Origin: an uncultured Collinsella sp.
Lineage (GTDB): Bacteria; Actinomycetota; Coriobacteriia; Coriobacteriales; Coriobacteriaceae
Assembly (NCBI GenBank): GCA_902494135.1
Contig: CABUSE010000028.1
Span: forward strand, 1 to 12,762
Reading direction: 5' to 3'
DNA length: 12,762 nt
In this document: piece by piece, positions 1-5,797 of the stretch
Position numbering within the stretch: the stretch's first letter is position 1
Layout of the letters: every line of letters starts with the position of its first letter
The notes under the pieces: generated by a model
The model's database searches: none
What the model was told of the DNA's origin: nothing
What the model saw: only the letters and a program-made list of their open reading frames with translations
Position numbers and translations under genes: made by a program

Positions 1-725
1 GCCAAGAACACGGCGGGGCCCTTCAGATCCTCGGGCGTGCCCCAACGGGCGGCCGGCGTCTTGGCAATGATGAACTGGTCAAACGGGTGGCGGCTGCCGT
101 CGGGCTGCGTCTCGCGCAGCGGTGCGGTCTGCGGCGTGGCGATATAGCCGGGTCCAATGCCGTTGCACTGGATATTGGCCTCGCCAAACTCCGAGCAGAT
201 GTTCTTGGTGAGCATCTTGAGTCCGCCCTTGGCCGCGGCATAGCCGGCGATGGTCTCGCGGCCCAGCTCGCTCATCATCGAGCAGATGTTGATGATCTTG
301 CCGTGGCCCTTGGCGATCATGCCGGGCAGGCAGGCCTTGGACACGATAAACGGTGCGTTGAGGTCAATATCGACGACGCGGCGGAAGTCCTCGGCGCTCA
401 TGTCGAGCATCGGGGTACGCTGGATGACGCCGGCGTTGTTGACCAGGATGTCGGGCGTGGTGCCAAAGTCGGCCTCGATCTTGGCGATGAGCTCGGCGAC
501 GACAGTCTCGTCGGTGACGTCTGCCACGTAACCATGAGCCTCAAAGCCCAGCTCACGGTAGTGCTTCTCGGCTTCGGCGACTTTGTCGGCGTGACGGGCG
601 TTAAAGGCGATCTTGGCGGCGGCCTCTCCGAGCGCCTCGGCAATGGCCATGCCAATGCCGTAGGTGGCGCCGGTCACCAGTGCGACCTTGCCGTCCAGAC
701 GGAAGCTGTCCATAAGATCAGACAT
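1..725 (-). CDS. Gluconate 5-dehydrogenase (SDR family), 3' end cut by window edge
   Basis: Short-chain dehydrogenase/reductase that should interconvert D-gluconate and 5-keto-D-gluconate with NAD(P)H in the cytoplasm. 241 residues are visible and no stop is reached, so roughly 30 C-terminal residues lie outside the window. Seen: Rossmann glycine motif TGATYGIG (residues 18-25), NNAG (96-99), catalytic N123, S149 in the segment ICSMMSELGRE, and YAAAK with Y162 and K166. The stretch around NGIGPGYIATPQTAP and the late HPFDQFIIAKTPAARWG match the gluconate 5-dehydrogenase (Ga5DH/IdnO) branch as I recall the Streptococcus suis enzyme, rather than KduD. The start ATG (723-725) has an AAAGGA ribosome site at 731-736. 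It lies downstream of the FadR-type regulator on the same strand after a 160-bp gap that contains a palindrome, so it probably has its own promoter. The substrate is inferred from family resemblance. Confidence 0.9.
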   Translation of the reverse strand, partial: MSDLMDSFRLDGKVALVTGATYGIGMAIAEALGEAAAKIAFNARHADKVAEAEKHYRELGFEAHGYVADVTDETVVAELIAKIEADFGTTPDILVNNAGVIQRTPMLDMSAEDFRRVVDIDLNAPFIVSKACLPGMIAKGHGKIINICSMMSELGRETIAGYAAAKGGLKMLTKNICSEFGEANIQCNGIGPGYIATPQTAPLRETQPDGSRHPFDQFIIAKTPAARWGTPEDLKGPAVFL

Positions 726-830
726 AGCGATCCTTTCAAAAGAAACGTTCATCTATATAAGTCTTGCTTTTCATACAAGGTCAGTATAGGTGAAGCGGCG
801 TAATAGCCACCCCTTATTCCCTAAAATCAG

Positions 831-842
831 GTGAACGTTCAC
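831..842. promoter_or_regulatory. Perfect 12-bp palindrome GTGAACGTTCAC, candidate operator
   Basis: Perfect palindrome in the 160-bp gap between the regulator and the dehydrogenase. The core GAACGTTCA is partly repeated at 743-751 (AAACGTTCA), close to the dehydrogenase ribosome site. A dyad centred on CG is typical of LacI-type operators, but no LacI-type gene is in the window, so the bound regulator is unknown. I see no convincing -35/-10 pair; TATACT at 783-788 (minus strand) is the best -10 candidate. Confidence 0.4.
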
Positions 843-885
843 TTTTAAAAGGCGAACGGTAGTCTCGCCCTTGCCGTGCGGACGT

Positions 886-1578
886 CTATTTGCTCTGTTC
901 CTGCGCTCCCTCTGCGATCATGTTGCGGTTGTACACCAGATGCAGGTACATCGCGTCGTGCGCTGCGGTGGGATTGCGCGCGGCGATGGCGTCGGCCACG
1001 CCACGGTGGGTGCGGATGGTTTCCTCAACCAGCTTTTTGCCGGTCACGTCAATAAACAGGGGGACAGACGCCTTGAGCACGCCCATTAGGCGGGGAACGA
1101 CGAGGTTGCCGCAGCTTTCGGCAATTGCGATGTGAAACGCGGTGTCGGCGGCAGAATAGTCTTCGTCCCGCGCGGCCAAGTGCTCGGACTCATCGCAAAG
1201 CTCTTTAATGCAGATGATTTGATCGTCGGTCGCGTGCTCTGCGGCCATGCTGGCCATCTGCGGCTCGATCATAAAGCGCACTTCGAGCAGGTCGCGTGCC
1301 AGGCGCCTCTTGTCATCGATAAAGGTAAAGCCCAGCGGATCGTCGGCAACGCCGGGGTTTGATGCCACATAGGTGCCCGAGCCCTGCTTAATGCGCACGA
1401 TGTTGCGCGACTGCAGCAGCTTCATAGCCTCGCGTACGGTGCTCCTGCCAGCACCCAGGCGCTCGACGAGCACAGCCTCCTTGGGCAGGCGGTCGCCTTG
1501 CTCAAGATGCTCATCCAGGATCAGTTGAATAATTTTCTCCGAAATCTGCTCGGGGAGTCCCGAATCGGCTCGTGCCAC
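886..1578 (-). CDS. GntR family regulator, FadR subfamily (FCD domain)
   Basis: DNA-binding one-component regulator, 230 aa, probably sensing a sugar acid or its breakdown product. Seen: N-terminal winged helix at about residues 9-72 (ISEKIIQLILDEHL, then GAGRSTVREAMKLLQS with the recognition helix, and wing KQGSGTYV). An all-helical FCD ligand domain spans about 92-220 with candidate metal ligands D145, H149 (motif DTAFH), H191 and H213. The start is a GTG at 1576-1578 behind GAGGTG; the nearby upstream ATG runs into a stop after two codons. It diverges from the GntP permease across 233 bp and precedes the gluconate 5-dehydrogenase on the same strand. That layout fits a local regulator of this catabolic locus acting on the repeated CTGATG elements between the divergent genes. 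Ligand and sign of regulation are not visible. Confidence 0.9.
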   Translation of the reverse strand: MARADSGLPEQISEKIIQLILDEHLEQGDRLPKEAVLVERLGAGRSTVREAMKLLQSRNIVRIKQGSGTYVASNPGVADDPLGFTFIDDKRRLARDLLEVRFMIEPQMASMAAEHATDDQIICIKELCDESEHLAARDEDYSAADTAFHIAIAESCGNLVVPRLMGVLKASVPLFIDVTGKKLVEETIRTHRGVADAIAARNPTAAHDAMYLHLVYNRNMIAEGAQEQSK

Positions 1579-1598
1579 GCTTCACCTCATATCAAAAG

Positions 1599-1609
1599 AA
1601 TTCATCAGA
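1599..1609 (-). promoter_or_regulatory. Candidate FadR-type operator half, TCTGATGAATT (regulator side)
   Basis: Read on the minus strand, TCTGATGAATT lies just upstream of the regulator's ribosome site. The same 11-mer occurs on the plus strand at 1792-1802, just upstream of the permease ribosome site. A possible -10 TAGAAT for the regulator is at 1613-1618 (minus), so this copy would sit at or near its transcription start, which fits autoregulation. Operator function is inferred from the repetition and position. Confidence 0.4.
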
Positions 1610-1743
1610 GCTATTCTAGCTCATTTAACAGAAGCCGCGGTGGTTCGCTCCGACAATGGAGAACTGTAAGTGGCCGTTTACCGTAAAAAACAGATCGTTC
1701 ATCAAATACATCAGATGCATTTCGAAAAAGTTTCCCTTTTAAA

Positions 1744-1802
1744 CATCAGACCTATTGAAAACGCGCTATAGTCTAAGCCGAATTCAAAAGGTCTGATGAA
1801 TT
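1744..1802 (+). promoter_or_regulatory. Permease promoter region bracketed by a 10-bp inverted repeat
   Basis: CATCAGACCT (1744-1753) and its exact reverse complement AGGTCTGATG (1789-1798) flank a TATAGT -10-like hexamer (1767-1772). The left arm occupies the -35 position and the right arm lies just past the expected start, about 14 nt before the ATG. Each half, GGTCTGATG, loosely fits the GT..N3..A(C/T) pattern of FadR-subfamily operators. Another CATCAG is at 1709-1714. The likely binder is the divergently encoded GntR protein. Lack of a good -35 means it may need activation, or the left arm overlaps polymerase contacts. Confidence 0.5.
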
Positions 1803-1811
1803 GGAGGAAAG

Positions 1812-2861
1812 ATGTCAGACCCAACGATTATGGCCGACCCCACCAGGCTGGTCATCGCCGCCACGGTGTTCTTTGAGGCGGGCGTAGTCGTTTTGATTCC
1901 GCCTGCGTTTAGCGTGGCATCGCAGACCAAAAAGTCGACGCTCTACTACGGCATCGCGCTGCTCGCGGGACTTGCCGCTGGCTATGCGTTTGTGCCGCCA
2001 TCCGCCGGGTCGGTTCTGGTCGCCGGCACGCTCGGTGTCGACCTGGGCACCATGATCCTCGTCGGTATCCCCACCGCCTTTATCGCTATGGCGATTGCCG
2101 GCGTCGTGTGGGGCCGCAACGTGGGCGGTCGCATTTTTACCGATGTTCCGGAGCACTTTACCTCTGCCGAGGGTGCGAGCGATGAAAAAGAGCTTCCCTC
2201 CTTTGGCATGGTGCTTGCCATCGTGCTCACGCCGCTTTGTCTGATTTTGCTGGGCACGTTGTCCTCTTATATCCCCATGCCCGCCGAGCTCGCCTCGATT
2301 CTCGCCTTCCTGGGCAAGCCGTTCGTCGCTTTGACGCTTGCCACGCTCGTCGCGATGTATCTGCTGGGCGCGCGCCGCGGCTACTCCGGCGCCGAGCTCA
2401 AGGCCCTGCTCGACCGCTCTCTTAAGCCCGTCGGCATGATCTTGCTGGTTATCGCCTGTGGCGGCGTCATTCGCTGGATGCTGCAGGACTGCGGCTTGGG
2501 CCAGGTTATCGGCCCTATGCTCGAGGCCTCACCGCTGCCTTTGGTGGTCGTTGCCTTTTTGATTGCCGTCATGGTGCGTGCCTCTGTCGGCAGCTCCATC
2601 GTCGCTATGACCATGGCATCGGGCATTATGGCCGCCATGCCTGCGGTTTCCGGAGCCTCAGTGCTCATGCGTGCCGCTATCTGTCTTGCTATCTGCGGCG
2701 GTGCCACGGCCCTCTCGCACGTCAACGATGCCGGTTTTTGGATGTGCTCCTCGTTCCTGGAGATTGACGAGAAGACCACCCTCAAGTCCTGGACCGTTAT
2801 GGAGACGCTCATCGGCCTTTCGGGTCTTGCCTGCGCCCTGGTGATTTCGTTCTTCGCCTAG
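1812..2861 (+). CDS. GntP-family gluconate/aldonate permease, N-terminally short
   Basis: Inner-membrane symporter of the GntP family (gluconate, idonate and related aldonates), 349 aa against about 440 in the family. Seen: FFEAGVVVLIP (20-30), equivalent to the family's FYEVGFVLMLP; FVPPSAGS for the family's FLPPHPGP; and near the end SHVNDAGFW (302-310), a strongly conserved family motif. At least nine hydrophobic segments are visible. Aligned from memory to E. coli GntT, the protein begins near GntT residue 95, so the first two or three membrane segments are missing. Yet the ATG at 1812 has a strong GGAGG site (1803-1807) and there is no frame disruption, so it may be an in-frame deletion or a naturally short variant. 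It is followed after 108 bp by the dehydratase on the same strand. Transport activity of the short form is uncertain. Confidence 0.85.
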   Translation: MSDPTIMADPTRLVIAATVFFEAGVVVLIPPAFSVASQTKKSTLYYGIALLAGLAAGYAFVPPSAGSVLVAGTLGVDLGTMILVGIPTAFIAMAIAGVVWGRNVGGRIFTDVPEHFTSAEGASDEKELPSFGMVLAIVLTPLCLILLGTLSSYIPMPAELASILAFLGKPFVALTLATLVAMYLLGARRGYSGAELKALLDRSLKPVGMILLVIACGGVIRWMLQDCGLGQVIGPMLEASPLPLVVVAFLIAVMVRASVGSSIVAMTMASGIMAAMPAVSGASVLMRAAICLAICGGATALSHVNDAGFWMCSSFLEIDEKTTLKSWTVMETLIGLSGLACALVISFFA

Positions 2862-2925
2862 TTCGCGTAGCTAAGCATCTTTTGCCGAGTGCATCGCTCG
2901 GTACCCATTTACACCTGATTCATTA

Positions 2926-2938
2926 ACCAACGATTGGT
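2926..2938. promoter_or_regulatory. Short palindrome ACCAA-CGA-TTGGT before the dehydratase gene
   Basis: A 5-3-5 dyad sits 32 nt upstream of the dehydratase ATG in the 108-bp gap after the permease. A small hairpin, CCGAG/CTCGG, lies just before it (2885-2901) but has no T-run, so it looks like an mRNA processing or stability element more than a terminator. The dyad could be an internal operator; this is speculative. Confidence 0.25.
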
Positions 2939-2969
2939 ACAACCGTTCAAACCAAAAGAGGAGAGCACC

Positions 2970-4748
2970 ATGGACGAGAAGACCAAGGCACAGATTCAGC
3001 AGGAGGCAGCCGACCTGGTTGCCAAGCTGCAGCCGCGTTCCGGCAAGTTTCGCACCATCAGCCCCGAGATGGACCCGCTGCGCCTGGGCTCTGGCTGGTC
3101 TATCGAGGATCTGGACAAGCCGCAGGTCATTATCGAGTCGACCTTTGGCGATTCGCACCCGGGTTCTGCCGGCCTGTTCGAGCTGGTCGAGGAGGTCCGT
3201 GCCGGCGTTGCCGAGGCTGGCGGTCACGGTGCCCGTTACTTCTGCACCGATATCTGCGACGGCGAGGCCCAGGGACACGACGGCATTAACTACTCGCTGC
3301 CCAGCCGCGACATGATCGCCAACATGATCGAGATCCATGCCAAGGCCACCCCGTTCGACGCCGGCGTCTTTGTCGCCAGCTGCGATAAGGGCCTGCCTGC
3401 GAACCTCATGGCCATGGGCCGCATCAACATCCCCTCCATCGTCGTTACCGGCGGCGTCATGGATGCCGGTCCCGATCTGCTGACCTTGGAGCAGCTCGGC
3501 GCGATTTCTGCCCGCTACGAGCGCGGCGAGATCTCCCGCGAGGAGCTTGAGTTTGCCAAGCACAACGCATGCCCCAGCTGCGGCGCCTGCTCCTTTATGG
3601 GTACCGCCTCGACCATGCAGGTCACGGCCGAGGCCCTGGGCCTTATGCTCCCCGGCACGGCTCTGCTGCCCGCCACCAGCTCCGACCTGCGCGAGTTCGC
3701 CCGCGAGGCCGGCCGTCAGTCCGTGTGGCTCTCCGAGCACAACCTGTGCCCCCGCGACATCGTGACCAAGGAGTCCTTCGAGAACCTCATCATGGTCCAC
3801 GGCGCCATTTCGGGCTCCACCAACTCGCTGCTGCATATCCCCGCGATTGCCCGCGAGTTTGGCATCGAGATGTCCGCCGACGACTTCGATCGTCTGCACC
3901 GTGGCGCTCACTACCTGCTTAACGTCCGTCCCGCAGGCGAGTGGCCGGCGCAGTTCTTTTACTATGCGGGTGGCGTGCCGCGCATCATGGAGGAGATCAA
4001 GTCGATGCTCCACCTCGATGTCATGACCGTCACCGGCAAGACCCTCGGCGAAAACCTCGAGGACCTTAAGAACAACGGTTACTACGAGAAGTGCGGTCGT
4101 TACCTTGAGAAGTGGAATCTCAAGCGCGAGGACATCATCCGTCCGTTTGACCAGGCCTTCGGCACCGACGGTTCCATCGCCATCCTCCACGGCAATCTTG
4201 CTCCCGAGGGCGCGGTCGTCAAGCACACCGTCGTTCCGCGCGAGATGTTCCAGGCTACGCTCAAGGCCCGTCCGTTCGACTGCGAGGAGGACGCCATTCA
4301 CGCCGTCCTGACGCACGAGGTCAAGCCCGGCGATGCCGTTATCATTCGCTATGAGGGACCCAAGGGTTCCGGTATGCCCGAGATGTTCTACACCACCGAA
4401 GCTATCGCCAGCGACCCCGAGCTGGGCGCGAGCATTGCCCTGATCACTGACGGCCGCTTCTCCGGCGCCTCCAAGGGCCCGGCTATCGGTCACGTTTCGC
4501 CCGAGGCCGCTGTGGGCGGTCCGATTGCCCTGATTGAGGAGGGCGACCTTATCCGAATCAACATCCCCGAGCGCTCGCTGTCCATCGTGGGCATCGCCGG
4601 CAAGGAGATGGAGCCGGCCGAGGTCGACGCCGTCCTGGCCGAGCGCCGAGCCGCTTGGAAGCCCAAGGCTAATCGTTACACCTCCGGCACGCTCAAGTTC
4701 TTTACCGAGCATGCAGTTTCCGCCATTCAGGGTGGCTACATGGAGTAG
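2970..4748 (+). CDS. IlvD/Edd-family sugar-acid dehydratase
   Basis: Iron-sulfur dehydratase of the dihydroxy-acid dehydratase/6-phosphogluconate dehydratase family, 592 aa, full length. Seen: SHPGS (62-66), DGEAQGHDGINYSLPSRD (97-114), cluster cysteines C138 (SCDK) and C201/C204/C207 (CPSCGAC), SGSTNSLLH (281-289), GPKGSGMPEM (463-472), and TDGRFSGASKG with S498 at the position of the general-base serine of IlvD. The ATG at 2970 follows AGAGGAGAG; an in-frame TTG at 2934 lies before that ribosome site and is rejected. Sitting beside a gluconate-type permease, gluconate 5-dehydrogenase and FadR regulator, with no branched-chain amino acid genes nearby, it is more likely an aldonate (for example gluconate) dehydratase giving 2-keto-3-deoxygluconate than IlvD proper. 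This substrate call is inferred. No KDG kinase or aldolase is in the window. Confidence 0.88.
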   Translation: MDEKTKAQIQQEAADLVAKLQPRSGKFRTISPEMDPLRLGSGWSIEDLDKPQVIIESTFGDSHPGSAGLFELVEEVRAGVAEAGGHGARYFCTDICDGEAQGHDGINYSLPSRDMIANMIEIHAKATPFDAGVFVASCDKGLPANLMAMGRINIPSIVVTGGVMDAGPDLLTLEQLGAISARYERGEISREELEFAKHNACPSCGACSFMGTASTMQVTAEALGLMLPGTALLPATSSDLREFAREAGRQSVWLSEHNLCPRDIVTKESFENLIMVHGAISGSTNSLLHIPAIAREFGIEMSADDFDRLHRGAHYLLNVRPAGEWPAQFFYYAGGVPRIMEEIKSMLHLDVMTVTGKTLGENLEDLKNNGYYEKCGRYLEKWNLKREDIIRPFDQAFGTDGSIAILHGNLAPEGAVVKHTVVPREMFQATLKARPFDCEEDAIHAVLTHEVKPGDAVIIRYEGPKGSGMPEMFYTTEAIASDPELGASIALITDGRFSGASKGPAIGHVSPEAAVGGPIALIEEGDLIRINIPERSLSIVGIAGKEMEPAEVDAVLAERRAAWKPKANRYTSGTLKFFTEHAVSAIQGGYME

Positions 4749-4874
4749 CGCCCATGCGCATCAAATATCTCCTCTCATAGATGCGCGGTACAAAGAGCCC
4801 CGAGCCACGTCACCGGGGCGCGTTGTTCAGCGCCGCCGGGGCGCTCCACTCAAACGACAAGAGACGTCTTACGC

Positions 4875-4916
4875 AAGCGCCCGCGTCCGTGGATAAAACC
4901 ACGGGCGTGGGCGCTT
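4875..4916 (+). terminator. Long hairpin between convergent genes
   Basis: An 18-bp stem (4875-4892 with 4899-4916, a few G-T pairs) closes a six-base loop ATAAAA and is followed on the plus strand by TCACTTTATT, a weak T-rich tail. It lies between the dehydratase (plus) and the ArsC/Spx-like gene (minus), so it could stop either transcript, more likely the plus-strand one. Smaller stems without T-runs occur upstream at 4756-4786 (GCGCATC/GATGCGC) and 4797-4819 (GCCCCG/CGGGGC). Confidence 0.55.
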
Positions 4917-4918
4917 CA

Positions 4919-4947
4919 CTTTATTCCCAGCCGCTTTATTCCCAGCC
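4919..4947. repeat. 14-bp direct repeat over the stop codon of the ArsC/Spx-like gene
   Basis: CTTTATTCCCAGCC occurs at 4919-4932 and again at 4934-4947. The second copy contains the gene's last codons and stop; the first repeats them just downstream. It looks like a small slippage or tandem duplication at the gene's 3' end, without effect on the protein. Confidence 0.7.
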
Positions 4948-5277
4948 CTTCCACACGTCAGGCTCGTAGCCAACGGTTGCCTGGCGGCCGTTGCGAACGA
5001 TGGGCTCACGAAGAATCTGCTGGTTATCGAGCACCTTTTCGAACTTCTGGTCGGCAGCAAGATACTGTACGAGCGCAACCGTGTCGGCATCTTTCGCCTT
5101 TGGATCGATCACAGCGTCGATCCCGCCGACGGCGCGCGCCACGCTTTCGAGCTCGCCTTTGCTCATCCCCTTTTCCTTCAAGTCGATGAACTGGAACTTC
5201 ACACGACGTTCCTTGAAATAGCGCTGCGCCTTCTTAGTATCGAAGCTTTTCTTCGTGCCGAATATCTGGATGTTCAT
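4936..5277 (-). CDS. ArsC/Spx-family thioredoxin-fold protein, catalytic Cys replaced by Ser
   Basis: Small 113-aa protein of the arsenate reductase (ArsC)/Spx/YffB family. Seen: beta-alpha start MNIQIFGTKKSFDTKKA, helix RYFKERRVKFQFIDLKEKGMS, and the family's C-terminal PIVRNGRQATVGY segment with the conserved Arg that in ArsC contacts the oxyanion. The residue where reductases carry their reactive Cys is S11 (AGC, 5245-5247). Arsenate reduction by the usual thiol mechanism is therefore unlikely unless another Cys serves, and none is present in the protein. The ATG at 5275-5277 has only a weak upstream AAGGCGG. It is monocistronic, convergent with the dehydratase. Role unknown; Spx-like protein contact or a vestigial fold are options. 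Confidence 0.8.
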   Translation of the reverse strand: MNIQIFGTKKSFDTKKAQRYFKERRVKFQFIDLKEKGMSKGELESVARAVGGIDAVIDPKAKDADTVALVQYLAADQKFEKVLDNQQILREPIVRNGRQATVGYEPDVWKGWE

Positions 5278-5561
5278 ACGTACCGCCTTCGCTCAATTCT
5301 CGTCCGTTCATGATACGACAAGGGAGCCGAGCAAAAACAGAGCAGGCGGAGATGGAGGAGGACGGCGACCGACCGTCGGCAAGAGTCGGCCGGATCGGAC
5401 TGGCGCCCAGCGCGCGCCGGCGACACGCTCGCAGCTGCACACATAGCCGATGTACAAGCTCGCCGCGGCGTTCCCTCGCCCCGCGGTGTGGCGATAGAGA
5501 AGCACGCCACCCGTCAACGATGGCGCCTCGGTGAAGAAAATCAACGTCTGGGTTACATCCC
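5278..5561. other. Gene-free GC-rich stretch
   Basis: Apart from the possible promoter at its left end, I see no gene here. Several overlapping open frames exist on both strands, but none has a ribosome site, sensible amino acid composition or any family resemblance. Local GC-rich dyads around 5365-5400 and 5455-5500 are imperfect. It separates the divergent ArsC/Spx-like gene and the MFS operon. Confidence 0.5.
5310..5337 (-). promoter_or_regulatory. Possible promoter of the ArsC/Spx-like gene
   Basis: On the minus strand TTTTTG (5332-5337), a 16-bp spacer and TATCAT (5310-5315) are placed about 33 nt before the ATG. The match is moderate and unsupported by other evidence. Confidence 0.3.
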
Positions 5562-5590
5562 TTGAAAGGGGCGAAGACGGCTGCTAGAAT
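5562..5590 (+). promoter_or_regulatory. Strong sigma-70-type promoter for the MFS/CBS operon
   Basis: TTGAAA (5562-5567), exactly 17 bp, then TAGAAT (5585-5590) preceded by TGC, which makes an extended -10. The expected transcription start is near 5597. It is the best promoter match in the window and points at the MFS gene with a leader of about 200 nt. Confidence 0.65.
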
Positions 5591-5601
5591 GCCTCCCCGC
5601 T

Positions 5602-5715
5602 ATGAAGGATTTGACCAAAGCATACATCGCAATTCGGCGGCCCCTGGTATACGGGGCCTCTCCTGTTGTTCCCCAAGTGCGCTCTGAGCAGCCGCTTTCT
5701 TCCTGTCGTATCTGA
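5602..5715 (+). CDS. Possible leader peptide (37 codons) in the MFS leader
   Basis: An ATG about 5 nt after the predicted transcription start opens a 37-codon frame ending in TGA at 5713-5715. It has no upstream ribosome site, so it would be translated as a nearly leaderless mRNA. The peptide starts MKDLTKAYIAIRRPLVYGAS. Its codons for RRPLVYGA overlap hairpin GGCCCC/GGGGCC (5639-5658), and its stop lies at the base of the next hairpin (5715-5735). This arrangement resembles translation-coupled attenuation known for drug-resistance genes, but no stalling motif is certain, and it may be a chance frame. Confidence 0.35.
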   Translation: MKDLTKAYIAIRRPLVYGASPVVPQVRSEQPLSSCRI

Positions 5716-5769
5716 TGCACGCATAGCACGTGCATGTTATTTCGCCCGTGGGCCGGCGCGCCTTCGGCG
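5639..5769 (+). promoter_or_regulatory. Three hairpins in the 5' leader of the MFS gene
   Basis: Stem 1 is GGCCCC (5639-5644) with GGGGCC (5653-5658). Stem 2 is ATGCACG (5715-5721) with CGTGCAT (5729-5735), followed by GTTATTT, weakly terminator-like. Stem 3 is CGCC/GGCG (5759-5769) around TTC, 28 nt before the ATG. Together with the upstream short frame they could form an attenuator. I recognise no named riboswitch. Confidence 0.4.
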
Positions 5770-5797
5770 AAGAATCGAATAGATACGAAGGAAGCTT

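Noticed and set aside
2934..2969. Upstream TTG start for the dehydratase
   Set aside because: The AGAGGAGAG site lies after it and serves the ATG at 2970, where family homology starts soon after.
2871..4712. 613-codon open frame on the minus strand opposite the dehydratase
   Set aside because: It is the antisense shadow of a clearly conserved GC-rich gene; its composition is Gly/Ala/Asp/Leu-rich without family motifs.
5308..5544. 78-codon minus-strand frame in the gene-free stretch
   Set aside because: TTG start without a ribosome site, Arg/Pro/Ser-rich second half and no recognisable family.
5597..5797. Known riboswitch class in the MFS leader
   Set aside because: I could not match conserved cores of common classes such as SAM, TPP, guanidine, ykkC-like or yybP; only simple hairpins are visible.
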